A stretch of 64,000 nucleotides of DNA, from contig VXRC01000029.1 of the NCBI GenBank assembly GCA_009838645.1, forward strand, positions 17,233 through 81,232, given 5' to 3'. This DNA is from Gemmatimonadota bacterium. GTDB lineage: Bacteria; JAAXHH01. The notes beneath the pieces were generated by a model. The model did no database searches. It was not told the origin of the DNA and worked only from the letters and a program-made list of their open reading frames with translations. Below, piece after piece: positions 18,705 through 26,444 of this stretch (the first letter of the stretch is position 1; every line of letters begins with the position of its first letter). The position numbers and the translations under genes were made by a program.

Positions 18705-18941
18705 TCAAACAGCCATCAATAGCTCAGTAAGGTTACGCCCTATAGTCGGGGGAGGCAGTTCCTTGTTTTCTTGCTGTGCGATCTCAAGCCATTCGTCGAC
18801 GATTTGGCAGAGTTGGCGGTAAACTTCCGTTTCTTCGTCACCGTGGCAGCAGGGACCAATGATTCCAGGGCAATAGCCGATGTAACACTCATCCTCATTC
18901 GACCACTCGACGATTTTAATGTAGCGCGCGCTCGTTGTCAT
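18705..18941 (-). CDS. hicB: HicB-family antitoxin
   Basis: The 78-residue protein matches the short HicB form (YIKIVEWSNEDECYIGYCPG, then CCHGDEETEVYRQLC), a partially degraded RNase H-like fold that neutralises HicA. No DNA-binding domain is appended. Its ATG overlaps the stop of hicA by 4 bases, giving the toxin-first order common in hicAB loci. Confidence 0.88.
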   Translation of the reverse strand: MTTSARYIKIVEWSNEDECYIGYCPGIIGPCCHGDEETEVYRQLCQIVDEWLEIAQQENKELPPPTIGRNLTELLMAV

Positions 18942-19132
18942 TTGAGCGACTCCTCGATGTTTCTCATTACCACCTTTTCCTGGTAGGGTTTGACGTCATC
19001 GCCCGGATTCCCTGAAACTACCACTCTCATCCCTCTAGGATGTTCGAAATTCCTGTGGTTACCTTTCCCGCCTCTGTCGATGAATCCAGCCTTTTCCAGG
19101 TCTCGGATTAGTTCCCTGATCTTTCTCGGCAT
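18938..19132 (-). CDS. hicA: HicA-family mRNA interferase toxin
   Basis: The 64-residue protein has the double-stranded RNA-binding-like HicA fold. MPRKIRELIRDLEKAGF is followed by the catalytic-His region GGKGNHRNFEHP. HicA toxins cleave mRNA in the cytoplasm. The ATG at 19132 starts the conserved fold exactly; an in-frame start further upstream would add about 20 residues with no family match. A promoter with perfect TTGACA lies upstream. The locus looks intact. Confidence 0.85.
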   Translation of the reverse strand: MPRKIRELIRDLEKAGFIDRGGKGNHRNFEHPRGMRVVVSGNPGDDVKPYQEKVVMRNIEESLK

Positions 19133-19156
19133 GAGTGGAAACCAATTCTGTTGAGT

Positions 19157-19186
19157 AACGTAGCGTAGACTGCCGCCAGATGTCAA
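19157..19186 (-). promoter_or_regulatory. Predicted hicAB promoter
   Basis: TTGACA (19181-19186) and TACGTT (19157-19162) on the minus strand are 18 bases apart, about 25 bases ahead of the hicA ATG. The -35 box is perfect; the -10 matches only partly. Confidence 0.45.
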
Positions 19187-19242
19187 TATCAATCCAAACG
19201 GCTTGAAATCGTGTTCCTAAGAGCGAATACCATTCGTCGTGC

Positions 19243-19272
19243 TTGACGCGTTACACATCGTGGTCATATCCT
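19243..19272 (+). promoter_or_regulatory. Possible promoter of the FAD oxidoreductase gene
   Basis: TTGACG (19243-19248) and TATCCT (19267-19272) are spaced 18 bases apart, about 100 bases ahead of the ATG at 19376. This is the best pair in the 180-base gap but it is weak evidence. Confidence 0.3.
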
Positions 19273-19375
19273 TAGTAGTCTGGATACAATGAAGATTCTC
19301 GACGGTCCTCCCTTGTTTTGCGGACTTGATTTCTGATTCGAACTGCGTTGGAATCGACTCATACTGGAAAACTCC

Positions 19376-20728
19376 ATGATCCGTGACTCCTACTGGCTGG
19401 ACATGCCCTACACGCCCTCCGATCCCCTGTCCGGGGACCTGGACGTGGACGTCGTCGTGATCGGCGGCGGCGTGACGGGGGTGACCGGCGCCCTGTTCCT
19501 GGCCGAGGGCGGCGCGCGCGTGGCGGTACTCGAGCGGCGGGAGATCGCTTCGGGCGCGACGGGCCGCAACGGGGGGTTCATGCTGGCCGGGACCCACGAG
19601 TACTACGCCGAGGCCGTGGAGGAACTGACGGACCTGTACGGCCCGGACGGCAGGAGGCTGGCCCGGGAGGCGTGGACGATCGCCCTCGAGAACCACGATC
19701 TGATGGCCGGTCTCATGAAGAAGTACGACATACAATGCGACTACTACCGGCACGGCAGTTTCGTGATCGCGATGAAACGGCCGGACCGCGGTTCTCACAG
19801 GAATCCGCTGGAACGCATCGCCCAGTCGTACCGCCTTCTCCAGGAGGATGGGTTCGAAGTGGCCTACCTGGACGAGGAGGAACTCTACGAGATCAAGCGT
19901 AGCCCGCTCCTGGCAGGCGCCTTCTGGAACAAGTTCGACGGCGAACTCCATCCGGTCAAATACGTGCGAGGTCTCGCGGCCGCCGCGGGGGGGCTGGGCG
20001 TCCGGTTCTTCGAAAACACGGCCGTCACCGGGGTCGAGCGGAAAGACCGCGGACTGCTCGTGCATACGCCCGGTGGAAGGATCCGGACACAGCAGGTGCT
20101 CCTCGGGATGAACGCCTACACGCCGCAACTCGATGCGCGGTACGAGCGGCGCATCATCCCCCACCGGGGGCAGGTCTTCACGACGGAACCCGTCTCCGAG
20201 CGGCTGTTCAACGGCGTCTTCTACGCCAACGATGGCTGGGAATTCTGGCGGCAGCTGCACGACGGGCCCGGGGAGGGCGGCCGACTGCTGTTCGGCGGGG
20301 GCCGGAATCACCACATCCGCGCCGAGCGGGGATTCCACTTCCTGCGGCGCCGAAGCCGGCCGGGCCAGCCGGTCCGGACGTACCGGGGGTACAAGGAGCG
20401 TCCCACGCGGGCGGTTCAGCGGACGAACGACCGGGCATTCAACAGCGCCTTCCCGCACCTGGCCAATCTCGGCCGCTCCCACCGCTGGGGCGGCGTCATG
20501 GGCTTCTCCTACGACAGCAGCCCCTTCGTCGGCGAGACGGAAACGCCGGGCGTACACATCGTCGCCGGATTCACGGGCCGGGGCAATGCCTACGCCACGG
20601 TGGCGGCGCGCATGCTCAGCGACCGGTTGCTGGGCAGGCCCCCAACCCTGGAACGCCGGTTCGAGACGGTGAAGCGGGTTTTCGATCCTTTGCGCGGAGG
20701 GATCGACGCGGAAAACCGGCGCCGGTAA
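19376..20728 (+). CDS. FAD-dependent oxidoreductase (DAO family, gamma-glutamylputrescine oxidase-like)
   Basis: The 450-residue flavoprotein has the N-terminal Rossmann dinucleotide motif VVVIGGGVTGVTGALFLAEGG at about 28-48, then SGATGRNGGFML, which is typical of PuuB/OrdL-like amine and amino-acid oxidases. The C-terminal FAD-binding element is near GFTGRGNAYATVAARM. It would oxidise an amine or N-substituted amino acid with O2. It converges on the amino-acid ABC transporter and creatininase/aminotransferase genes, suggesting a shared substrate, but it is transcribed from the other strand. Confidence 0.88.
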   Translation: MIRDSYWLDMPYTPSDPLSGDLDVDVVVIGGGVTGVTGALFLAEGGARVAVLERREIASGATGRNGGFMLAGTHEYYAEAVEELTDLYGPDGRRLAREAWTIALENHDLMAGLMKKYDIQCDYYRHGSFVIAMKRPDRGSHRNPLERIAQSYRLLQEDGFEVAYLDEEELYEIKRSPLLAGAFWNKFDGELHPVKYVRGLAAAAGGLGVRFFENTAVTGVERKDRGLLVHTPGGRIRTQQVLLGMNAYTPQLDARYERRIIPHRGQVFTTEPVSERLFNGVFYANDGWEFWRQLHDGPGEGGRLLFGGGRNHHIRAERGFHFLRRRSRPGQPVRTYRGYKERPTRAVQRTNDRAFNSAFPHLANLGRSHRWGGVMGFSYDSSPFVGETETPGVHIVAGFTGRGNAYATVAARMLSDRLLGRPPTLERRFETVKRVFDPLRGGIDAENRRR

Positions 20729-20757
20729 GCCCCGTCCGGGTATCAGCGTAAGCCCGC

Positions 20758-21660
20758 CTATGCGAACTGGTGGAAGTGCCGGGTCATGCGCCGTTCAACC
20801 TGCCTGAGCAGGATGGAGAGGGACAGGCAGAGCAGGAAGTACACGAAGGCCACCAGCAGCCACACCTCGAAGAGCAGCCCGCTCGAATTGGCGATTTCCG
20901 AACCGACGAAGGTCAGTTCCTGGACGGAGATGAGGGAGACGATGGACGAATCCTTCACCAGGGAGATGTACTGGCCCGTCAGCGGCGGCGCGATGCGGGC
21001 CAGTGCCTGGGGAAAGATGACGAACCGGTAGCGGTCCAGGACCGGTATACCCAGGCTTTCCCCGGCCTCCCACTGGCCGCGGGGAATGGCGGCCAGGCCT
21101 GCCCGGACGACTTCGGCGATGTACGCGGCGCTGATGGAGGATATGCACAGCACGCCGGAGACCAGGTTCTCCCAGAGCGCCGGGGGGCCGAAGAGGAAGC
21201 GCTGCCATCCCGATGCTTCCTCCGCGGGCCGGCTGAACAGGGCGTCCAGGCCCAGCAGGGGCATCAACTGGCTGCTGATGAAGAAGTAGAAGATGAAGAT
21301 GAACACCAGGGGCGGGATGTTGCGCAGGATCTGGATGTAGGTCCCGCAGAACATGCGCAGCGTGCGCCCCCCTGCGTACCTGCCCACACCGATCAGCACG
21401 CCCAGTATGCTGGCCAATACCGCCCCCCAGAGACTGAGCCGCAGGGTCGCGTAGATCCCCGTCAGGAAAAAGGGCGTTTCGCCAGCGTCGCCGGTGGCAA
21501 AGACGGTCGAAAGCGCCTGGGGCCAGTCCCAGCGGTACGCTACGCCGATGGCCGAACGGTACCACATCCAGCCGGCCGCCGCGACCAATCCCACCAGCAG
21601 GATCCCGTCCAGCCGATTGAACCGGAACCGGCTTTTCCTTTGACCGATCATCGACATCAT
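20758..21660 (-). CDS. Polar amino-acid ABC transporter permease (HisM/GlnP type), second subunit
   Basis: The 300-residue inner-membrane permease has the cytoplasmic coupling (EAA) region WEAGESLGIPVLDRYRFVIF followed by PQALARIAPPLTGQYISLVK, diagnostic of polar amino-acid importers. Five to six helices are visible. Its start overlaps the stop of the previous permease gene by 4 bases. With the other permease and GlnQ-like ATPase it forms an importer core. No periplasmic binding-protein gene lies in this operon. Confidence 0.9.
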   Translation of the reverse strand: MMSMIGQRKSRFRFNRLDGILLVGLVAAAGWMWYRSAIGVAYRWDWPQALSTVFATGDAGETPFFLTGIYATLRLSLWGAVLASILGVLIGVGRYAGGRTLRMFCGTYIQILRNIPPLVFIFIFYFFISSQLMPLLGLDALFSRPAEEASGWQRFLFGPPALWENLVSGVLCISSISAAYIAEVVRAGLAAIPRGQWEAGESLGIPVLDRYRFVIFPQALARIAPPLTGQYISLVKDSSIVSLISVQELTFVGSEIANSSGLLFEVWLLVAFVYFLLCLSLSILLRQVERRMTRHFHQFA

Positions 21661-22454
21661 GCACCCGCCCTTCGCCGTTCGGCCATGGCCGCCGCGGTGG
21701 AAAGGGCAAGGGTCACGGCCAGGTAGATCGCGGCCACGGTCAGCCAGATCTCGAAGGTCAGGAAGGTGTCCGCGATGAGGTTCCGGCCCTGCGTGGTGAG
21801 GTCGAAGATGGCGATGACGCTGACGATCGAGGAGTTCTTCACGAGCGATACCGCCTCGTTGGTGAGCGGCGGCAGCATGTTCCGGAGCACCTGCGGCAGG
21901 ATGACGTACCGGTAGTTGTCAAGGCGCGTCAGTCCCAGGCTCTCCCCCGCCTCGACCTGCCCTCTTGGTATGGCCCGCAGGCCGGCCCGGAAGATCTCGG
22001 ACGTGTACGCGCCCTGGAACGCGGCGAGGCACGCGATCGCCGTCGTGGTCTGTCCCCAGCCGAGGATCGGGCCGAGGACGAAGTACATCACGTAGAGCTG
22101 GATCAGCAGGGGGGTGTTGCGGATCAGTTCCAGGTACCCGCGGGCGAGTCCGCGCCCCACCACGGAGGAAGACAGCCGCAGGAGCGCGGTCGCGAGCCCG
22201 ATGACGAGGGTCAGGATGAGGCTGAGGACGGATATTTCGAGGGTGACGAAGAGGCCCTGGATCAGCGGGCCGGCGGCCCAGGCGCCGTTATCGGACGTGA
22301 ACAGGAAGTCGTCCACCCGGTACCACTGCCACCGGTAGTTGATGTTCTCGGCGCCGCGCATGACCGCGAAGACGAGGATGCCTGCGATGGCCGCCGGCTG
22401 GATCCAGTTCGACAGTGCACGCCTGACCCACGGCCTGCGGAATGGCCCGATCAC
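21657..22454 (-). CDS. Polar amino-acid ABC transporter permease (HisQ/GlnP type), first subunit
   Basis: Starting at the GTG at 22454, which overlaps the ATPase stop as GTGA, the protein has 265 residues. The EAA loop reads VEAGESLGLTRLDNYRYVIL then PQVLRNMLPPLTNEAVSLVK. The longer open frame upstream is merely the shadow of the ATPase gene. Sequence similarity to the following permease indicates a heterodimeric channel. Confidence 0.88.
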   Translation of the reverse strand: MIGPFRRPWVRRALSNWIQPAAIAGILVFAVMRGAENINYRWQWYRVDDFLFTSDNGAWAAGPLIQGLFVTLEISVLSLILTLVIGLATALLRLSSSVVGRGLARGYLELIRNTPLLIQLYVMYFVLGPILGWGQTTTAIACLAAFQGAYTSEIFRAGLRAIPRGQVEAGESLGLTRLDNYRYVILPQVLRNMLPPLTNEAVSLVKNSSIVSVIAIFDLTTQGRNLIADTFLTFEIWLTVAAIYLAVTLALSTAAAMAERRRAGA

Positions 22455-23212
22455 GCCGAAGCCTCGTAGTGGAGGATCTGGTTGAGGAAGGCCCGGGTCC
22501 GTTCTTCCCTGGGCGCGTCGAAGAAGACGTCCGGCGCGGCGCTTTCGACGATCTCGCCGTGGTCCATGAAGACGACCCGGTCGGACACCTTGCGGGCGAA
22601 ACCCATTTCGTGGGTCACGCAGACCATGGTGATGCCGCTGTCCGTGAGTTCGAAGATCACGTCGAGGACCTCCCGGATCATCTCCGGGTCGAGGGAGGAC
22701 GTGGGTTCGTCGAAGAGCAGGATATCGGGCTGCATGCACAGCGCCCGGGCGATCGCCACGCGTTGCTGCTGCCCGCCGGAGAGCTGGTCGGGGTACTTTT
22801 CGGCCTGGTCCCCGATGTGCACGCGCTCGAGATAGGACAGGGCGGTTTCCTCCGCCTTTTCCTTATCCATCCCGAGGTTGCGCATGGGGGCGAGGGCCAG
22901 GTTTCGCAAGACGGTCATGTGGGGGAACAGGTTGAAGCTCTGGAAGACCATGCCGATCCTGCCGCGCAGTTCGCGGGGGAGCCGCTCGCCCGGTCCCAGC
23001 GGGACGCCGTGGACCCGGACCGCGCCCTGGTCGTGGGTTTCCAGCCGGTTGATGCAGCGGATCAGCGTGGACTTGCCGGATCCCGACGGACCGCAGATGA
23101 CGACGCACTCGCCTTCACCGATGCTGAGATCCACGTCCCGGAGCACCTGGAAAGTCCCGAACCACTTGCTTACGTCTTCAAACGCGATAATGGATGGGGT
23201 ATCGCCAGACAC
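22451..23212 (-). CDS. Polar amino-acid ABC transporter ATP-binding protein (GlnQ/HisP type)
   Basis: The 253-residue ATPase shows Walker A (CGPSGSGKSTLIRCINRLE), signature LSGGQQQRVAIARALCMQP and Walker B ILLFDEPTSSLDPE. CINRLE after Walker A and the PTSSLDPE wording are diagnostic of amino-acid importers. It is followed by both permease genes with 4-base overlaps and preceded by the creatininase-like gene 3 bases upstream, so the five genes from the aminotransferase onward may be one transcript. Confidence 0.93.
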   Translation of the reverse strand: MSGDTPSIIAFEDVSKWFGTFQVLRDVDLSIGEGECVVICGPSGSGKSTLIRCINRLETHDQGAVRVHGVPLGPGERLPRELRGRIGMVFQSFNLFPHMTVLRNLALAPMRNLGMDKEKAEETALSYLERVHIGDQAEKYPDQLSGGQQQRVAIARALCMQPDILLFDEPTSSLDPEMIREVLDVIFELTDSGITMVCVTHEMGFARKVSDRVVFMDHGEIVESAAPDVFFDAPREERTRAFLNQILHYEASA

Positions 23213-23215
23213 TGC

Positions 23216-23965
23216 TCAGGTGCCCTCGATCATCGCCTTCATCCTGGCAGCGACCCAGTCGACCGCCACGTCGATCATGCCCTGTCCCTTCACGGCGTCG
23301 GCGAGTTTGGCTTCGTGGTGGAATTCCCGGTCCTGGGCGGCCCGGTCGGCCTCGGAGATGGTCAGCCTGGCCGAATCGTAGTCGACGCCCTCCCAGTGGA
23401 CGTGCCGGGGGAAGGCCGCGTAGGCGAAGGAGGTCTCGAACTCGCTGGCGTGGCCGGGACAGTTGTTCGAGTCCATGTACTTCCGGACGATTTCCGGGGT
23501 ATAGGCTTCCCAGTAGCTGCAGAAGGTGAAATCGACCCCCAGGCGGGAACGGATGTCCTCCAGCGCGGCGTTGACGGGACCGGCGTTCCCGGCGTGGCCG
23601 TTGACGGCCAGGATATGGCTGATCCCGCCCCGTTTCATGCTGTCGGCCACGTCGTAGAGGAGTTCCGTGAAGATCTCGGGCCGGGTCGTCAACGTACCCT
23701 TGTGGTCCATCCAGTGCTCCGACACGCCGATGGCCAGCGGCGTGGTGACCACGACCTCCGGATAGAGCGCCTGCGCGGCGCGTTCGGACACGTGGACGGC
23801 GCTGGCGGTGTCGTGGGACATTTCAAGGTGCTCGTTGTGCTGTTCCGTGCTGCCCGTGGGAATGATCGCTCCCTTGAGGTTGCCGTCGCAGATCCCTTCT
23901 CGGAACTGCCTGCGAGTCATTTTCCAGAGTTGTACGGGACGATCCTGGGGTAGGGCGTCGGACAT
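23216..23965 (-). CDS. Creatininase-family amidohydrolase
   Basis: The 249-residue protein has the creatininase metal-binding pattern. GSTEQHNEHLEMSHDT (Glu, His, Asp ligands), VNGHAGN (His) and ASEFETS (Glu) are all present. Family members include creatinine amidohydrolase, MftE and FAPy deformylase, so the reaction is hydrolysis of an amide or cyclic amide that is not defined here. It sits directly upstream of the amino-acid importer genes and downstream of the cupin and aminotransferase genes. Confidence 0.87.
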   Translation of the reverse strand: MSDALPQDRPVQLWKMTRRQFREGICDGNLKGAIIPTGSTEQHNEHLEMSHDTASAVHVSERAAQALYPEVVVTTPLAIGVSEHWMDHKGTLTTRPEIFTELLYDVADSMKRGGISHILAVNGHAGNAGPVNAALEDIRSRLGVDFTFCSYWEAYTPEIVRKYMDSNNCPGHASEFETSFAYAAFPRHVHWEGVDYDSARLTISEADRAAQDREFHHEAKLADAVKGQGMIDVAVDWVAARMKAMIEGT

Positions 23966-24041
23966 GTAAGACTCCTGACTGGTTGGCTGTTGATCGCGGT
24001 GGGTCTCGCTGGATGATCGGCGCGGGCACGGTCTTTCTCGC

Positions 24042-24377
24042 TTATTCGTAATCCTCCCGGGGCGGGCTGAAAATGTCCAGGGCGACGGATTTGGTCATGA
24101 CTTCGGTCACGCCGTGCTGGACCCCGCCTGGAATCACGTACTTGTCGCCCGGCCGGATGGTCCGGCTTTCCCCGCCGATGACCATGACGAATTCACCTTC
24201 CAGCACGACGCCCAGCTGTTCATGGGGATGGTCGTGCATGGGCACCTGCGATCCCGGCGAGAGCGTTACGAAGGACATCTGGGCCCGTTCGCCTCCAGCC
24301 ACGGCGATGCTGACGCCCGGGGCGATGGACTTTTTGGACATTTTTTCCTCTTCGACGAAATACATATGCTCCTCCAT
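24042..24377 (-). CDS. Cupin-domain protein
   Basis: This 111-residue single-domain cupin carries the metal-binding motif MHDHPHEQLGVVLEGE (two His and Glu) and the second motif GDKYVIPGGVQHG. Two in-frame ATGs at 24377 and 24365 each follow a GGAGGAG sequence, so either may start; a GGAG-to-ATG spacing of 5-6 bases supports both. Small cupins of this kind may be sugar or amino-acid-binding, or act as dioxygenase- or isomerase-like enzymes. Context suggests a helper role in the local catabolic cluster. Confidence 0.82.
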   Translation of the reverse strand: MEEHMYFVEEEKMSKKSIAPGVSIAVAGGERAQMSFVTLSPGSQVPMHDHPHEQLGVVLEGEFVMVIGGESRTIRPGDKYVIPGGVQHGVTEVMTKSVALDIFSPPREDYE

Positions 24378-24440
24378 TGCTCCTCCGGCTGTGGGCGGGA
24401 TGCCCGGTGAAAACGGTCGTGCGCAATCGGGTCGGGCGAG

Positions 24441-24490
24441 GCCGCCACGCCGTCCCGACCACGCCGCCACGCCGTCCTGACTAGGCCGCC
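24441..24490. repeat. 22-bp tandem repeat spanning the aminotransferase stop codon
   Basis: Copies at 24441-24462 and 24463-24484 differ at only three positions, and a partial third copy begins at 24485 inside the gene. The middle copy contains the stop (24481-24483). The repeat thus echoes the 3' end of the aminotransferase gene into the spacer. Confidence 0.85.
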
Positions 24491-25671
24491 CCGGCGTACA
24501 CGGCACTCGCCGCCGCCACGCCGCTCCCGGCGACTTCGTGGCCTCCCGCGCGCAGGGCCTGTTCGAGAGCGCCCAGGCAAAGAATGACGTGATCGCGCTG
24601 CGAGGACTGGCCCATGAGCCCCACGCGCCAGGCCCTGCCCTTCAACGGACCGAGGCCGCCGCCGAGTTCGAGTCCGTAATCTTTCAGCAGGCGGCTCCGC
24701 ACGCCGGCCTCGTCGATCCCTTCCGGGGTCAGAACGGGGTTGATGGTCGGGGCGCGGTGCGGCGGGTCGACGAAGAACGCGAGCCCCATGGCGTCGATCC
24801 CCGCCCTGAACGCTTCGTAGTTGGCGGCATGCCGTTGGTGGCCGTTCTCCAATCCCTCCTCGTGGATGAGCACGAGGGCTTCCCGCAAGGCGTAGAACAG
24901 GCTCACCGGCGCGGTATGGTGATAGGTCCGGTCGCCGTCCCAGTACGCGTTGATCAGGGCAAGATCCATGTACCAACTGCCAACCGGTGTCTTGCGGGCG
25001 GCGATGGCCTCGAGCGCGCGGACATTGAGCGTAAGGGGCGCCAGGCCAGGCGGGGCGCTCAGGCATTTCTGGCTGCCGGTATAGCAGATGTCGATGCCCC
25101 ATTCGTCGACTTTGACGGGTGTTCCGCCCAGGGAGGCCACGGTATCGACCAGGACGAGGGCGCCGTGCGCGTGGATGACGGGGATGATCTCCTCGAGGGG
25201 TTGCAGCACGCCCGTGGACGTTTCCGCGTGTACGAGGCCCACGACCTTGGGACGGCATCCATCCAGCGCCTGCCGGACCTGTTCCGGCGTGAAAGGCCGC
25301 CCCGGTTCGCCTTCGAGACGTATCAACCTCCCGCCGTGGCGCTCGGCCATCTGGGCCATGCGGTCTCCGAAGACGCCGCCCACGCAGATGAGTACCTCGT
25401 CACCCGGCTCCACGAGATTGCAGATGCAGGTCTCCATGCCGGCGGAACCCGTGGCGGAGATCGCCAGCGTCATGGCGTTTTCGGTCTGGAACACGTACCG
25501 CAGGAGCGCCTTGGTATCGTCCATGACCCCGATGAAATACGGGTCCAGGTGGCCGGTCAGCGGAGCCCCCATGGCCTGGTAGACCCTGGGATGCATGTCG
25601 CTCGGACCGGGCCCCATGAGGACGCGTCGGCCGGGGTCCAGGGGTACGAATGAATCATGATGCGGGGGCAT
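24481..25671 (-). CDS. Class V aminotransferase (alanine-glyoxylate / serine-pyruvate type)
   Basis: The 396-residue PLP enzyme has the family start LMGPGPSDMHPRVYQAMGAP. The cofactor Asp lies in LVLVDTVASLGG and the Schiff-base Lys in YTGSQKCLSAPPG (near residue 203). The family transfers amino groups from alanine or serine, or from purine-catabolic intermediates, to glyoxylate. It heads the minus-strand set with cupin, creatininase-like and amino-acid importer genes, pointing to nitrogen-compound catabolism. Confidence 0.9.
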   Translation of the reverse strand: MPPHHDSFVPLDPGRRVLMGPGPSDMHPRVYQAMGAPLTGHLDPYFIGVMDDTKALLRYVFQTENAMTLAISATGSAGMETCICNLVEPGDEVLICVGGVFGDRMAQMAERHGGRLIRLEGEPGRPFTPEQVRQALDGCRPKVVGLVHAETSTGVLQPLEEIIPVIHAHGALVLVDTVASLGGTPVKVDEWGIDICYTGSQKCLSAPPGLAPLTLNVRALEAIAARKTPVGSWYMDLALINAYWDGDRTYHHTAPVSLFYALREALVLIHEEGLENGHQRHAANYEAFRAGIDAMGLAFFVDPPHRAPTINPVLTPEGIDEAGVRSRLLKDYGLELGGGLGPLKGRAWRVGLMGQSSQRDHVILCLGALEQALRAGGHEVAGSGVAAASAVYAGAA

Positions 25672-25688
25672 GCGTTGGCGTTCCCTTC

Positions 25689-25728
25689 GAATATAGGTAT
25701 GTCTTAGGGAATACAGGTATGTCTTTCG
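25689..25728. repeat. 20-bp tandem repeat, two copies
   Basis: GAATATAGGTATGTCTTAGG (25689-25708) is followed by a copy differing at three positions (25709-25728). It lies in the 84-base gap between the SPOR lipoprotein stop and the aminotransferase start, so it is in the aminotransferase 5' region. Confidence 0.85.
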
Positions 25729-25755
25729 GAGCGCATGCTGACCGGGATTTATACG

Positions 25756-26253
25756 TCAGCGTGTCTGAATGAGGGTCCTGACCGTCCAGGCGTCGACAAA
25801 ACCTCTGTTTCTCAGCCAGTCGCGCAAGATGTCGGCATCGGCCTTTTCCTTGAAGTCGCCCACGCGCACCTTGAAGCCGTTGGATTCTTCATCCACGTAG
25901 ATGCCATACGACCATTCCGTCAGCGTTCGCTCCACCTGTTGTAGCGCGGCTTCGGCCGCTTCTCGTCTCGTAAACGAAAAAAGCTGGACTCTGTATCCCA
26001 GGGTGGGTTCCGCTGCCGTGGGGGGGACGGGGGAGTCGGAAGTCGATTCGGCCGGATCACCGATCAACGCCTCATCGGATCGAGACGCGTCGTCTTCGCG
26101 CTCTTGCGCTTCGGGTTGAGGAACAGGAGGTGCCGCGGCGGGTGCCCGCTTCCCGAGCAGCCACGAGCAACCCGTCGCATTCAAGCCGAACAGGAGACAC
26201 AAAACCATCGTCGCAACCTGGAACGGCTTTTTAAAAGGAGAGTCATACCGCAT
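25756..26253 (-). CDS. SPOR-domain lipoprotein
   Basis: The 165-residue protein starts at the ATG at 26253 with a lipoprotein-type signal (VATMVLCLLFGLNATGC; acylated Cys near residue 29). A Pro/Glu/Ser-rich linker and a C-terminal SPOR domain follow (LGYRVQLFSFTRREAAEAAL onward). SPOR domains bind denuded septal peptidoglycan, so a role at division or in envelope remodelling is likely. A strong promoter with 53 bases of leader supports this start. Confidence 0.82.
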   Translation of the reverse strand: MRYDSPFKKPFQVATMVLCLLFGLNATGCSWLLGKRAPAAAPPVPQPEAQEREDDASRSDEALIGDPAESTSDSPVPPTAAEPTLGYRVQLFSFTRREAAEAALQQVERTLTEWSYGIYVDEESNGFKVRVGDFKEKADADILRDWLRNRGFVDAWTVRTLIQTR

Positions 26254-26312
26254 GATCAGTACCCATATCGGTAACGGTGCCTGGCGGAAGGGCATTGGTC
26301 TAGGCAACGGTT

Positions 26313-26341
26313 AGTATAGGAGCCGGTCACAGAGGTGTCAA
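26313..26341 (-). promoter_or_regulatory. Strong sigma70-type promoter of the SPOR lipoprotein gene
   Basis: TTGACA (26336-26341) and TATACT (26313-26318) on the minus strand are exactly 17 bases apart. This is the best consensus match in the window. Transcription would start near 26306. Confidence 0.75.
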
Positions 26342-26358
26342 TCAAATTGGTCACAACA

Positions 26359-26390
26359 AAAGAGGATTCCGGAAATCCCGGAATCCTCTT
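26359..26390 (-). terminator. Rho-independent terminator of the secreted TPR gene
   Basis: A 13-bp stem (AAGAGGATTCCGG pairing with CCGGAATCCTCTT, with a short 5- to 6-base loop) ends in a TTTTGTTG tract when read on the minus strand. It lies 55 bases after the stop at 26445 and just ahead of the SPOR gene promoter. Confidence 0.85.
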
Positions 26391-26444
26391 GAAAACCACA
26401 AGTTTCACGATCGACCGACCACCGCCGGGATCCATCCCCGGTAC

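Noticed and set aside
19133..19192. Longer HicA starting at 19192
   Set aside because: The extra 20 residues precede the conserved fold and run through the predicted promoter -10.
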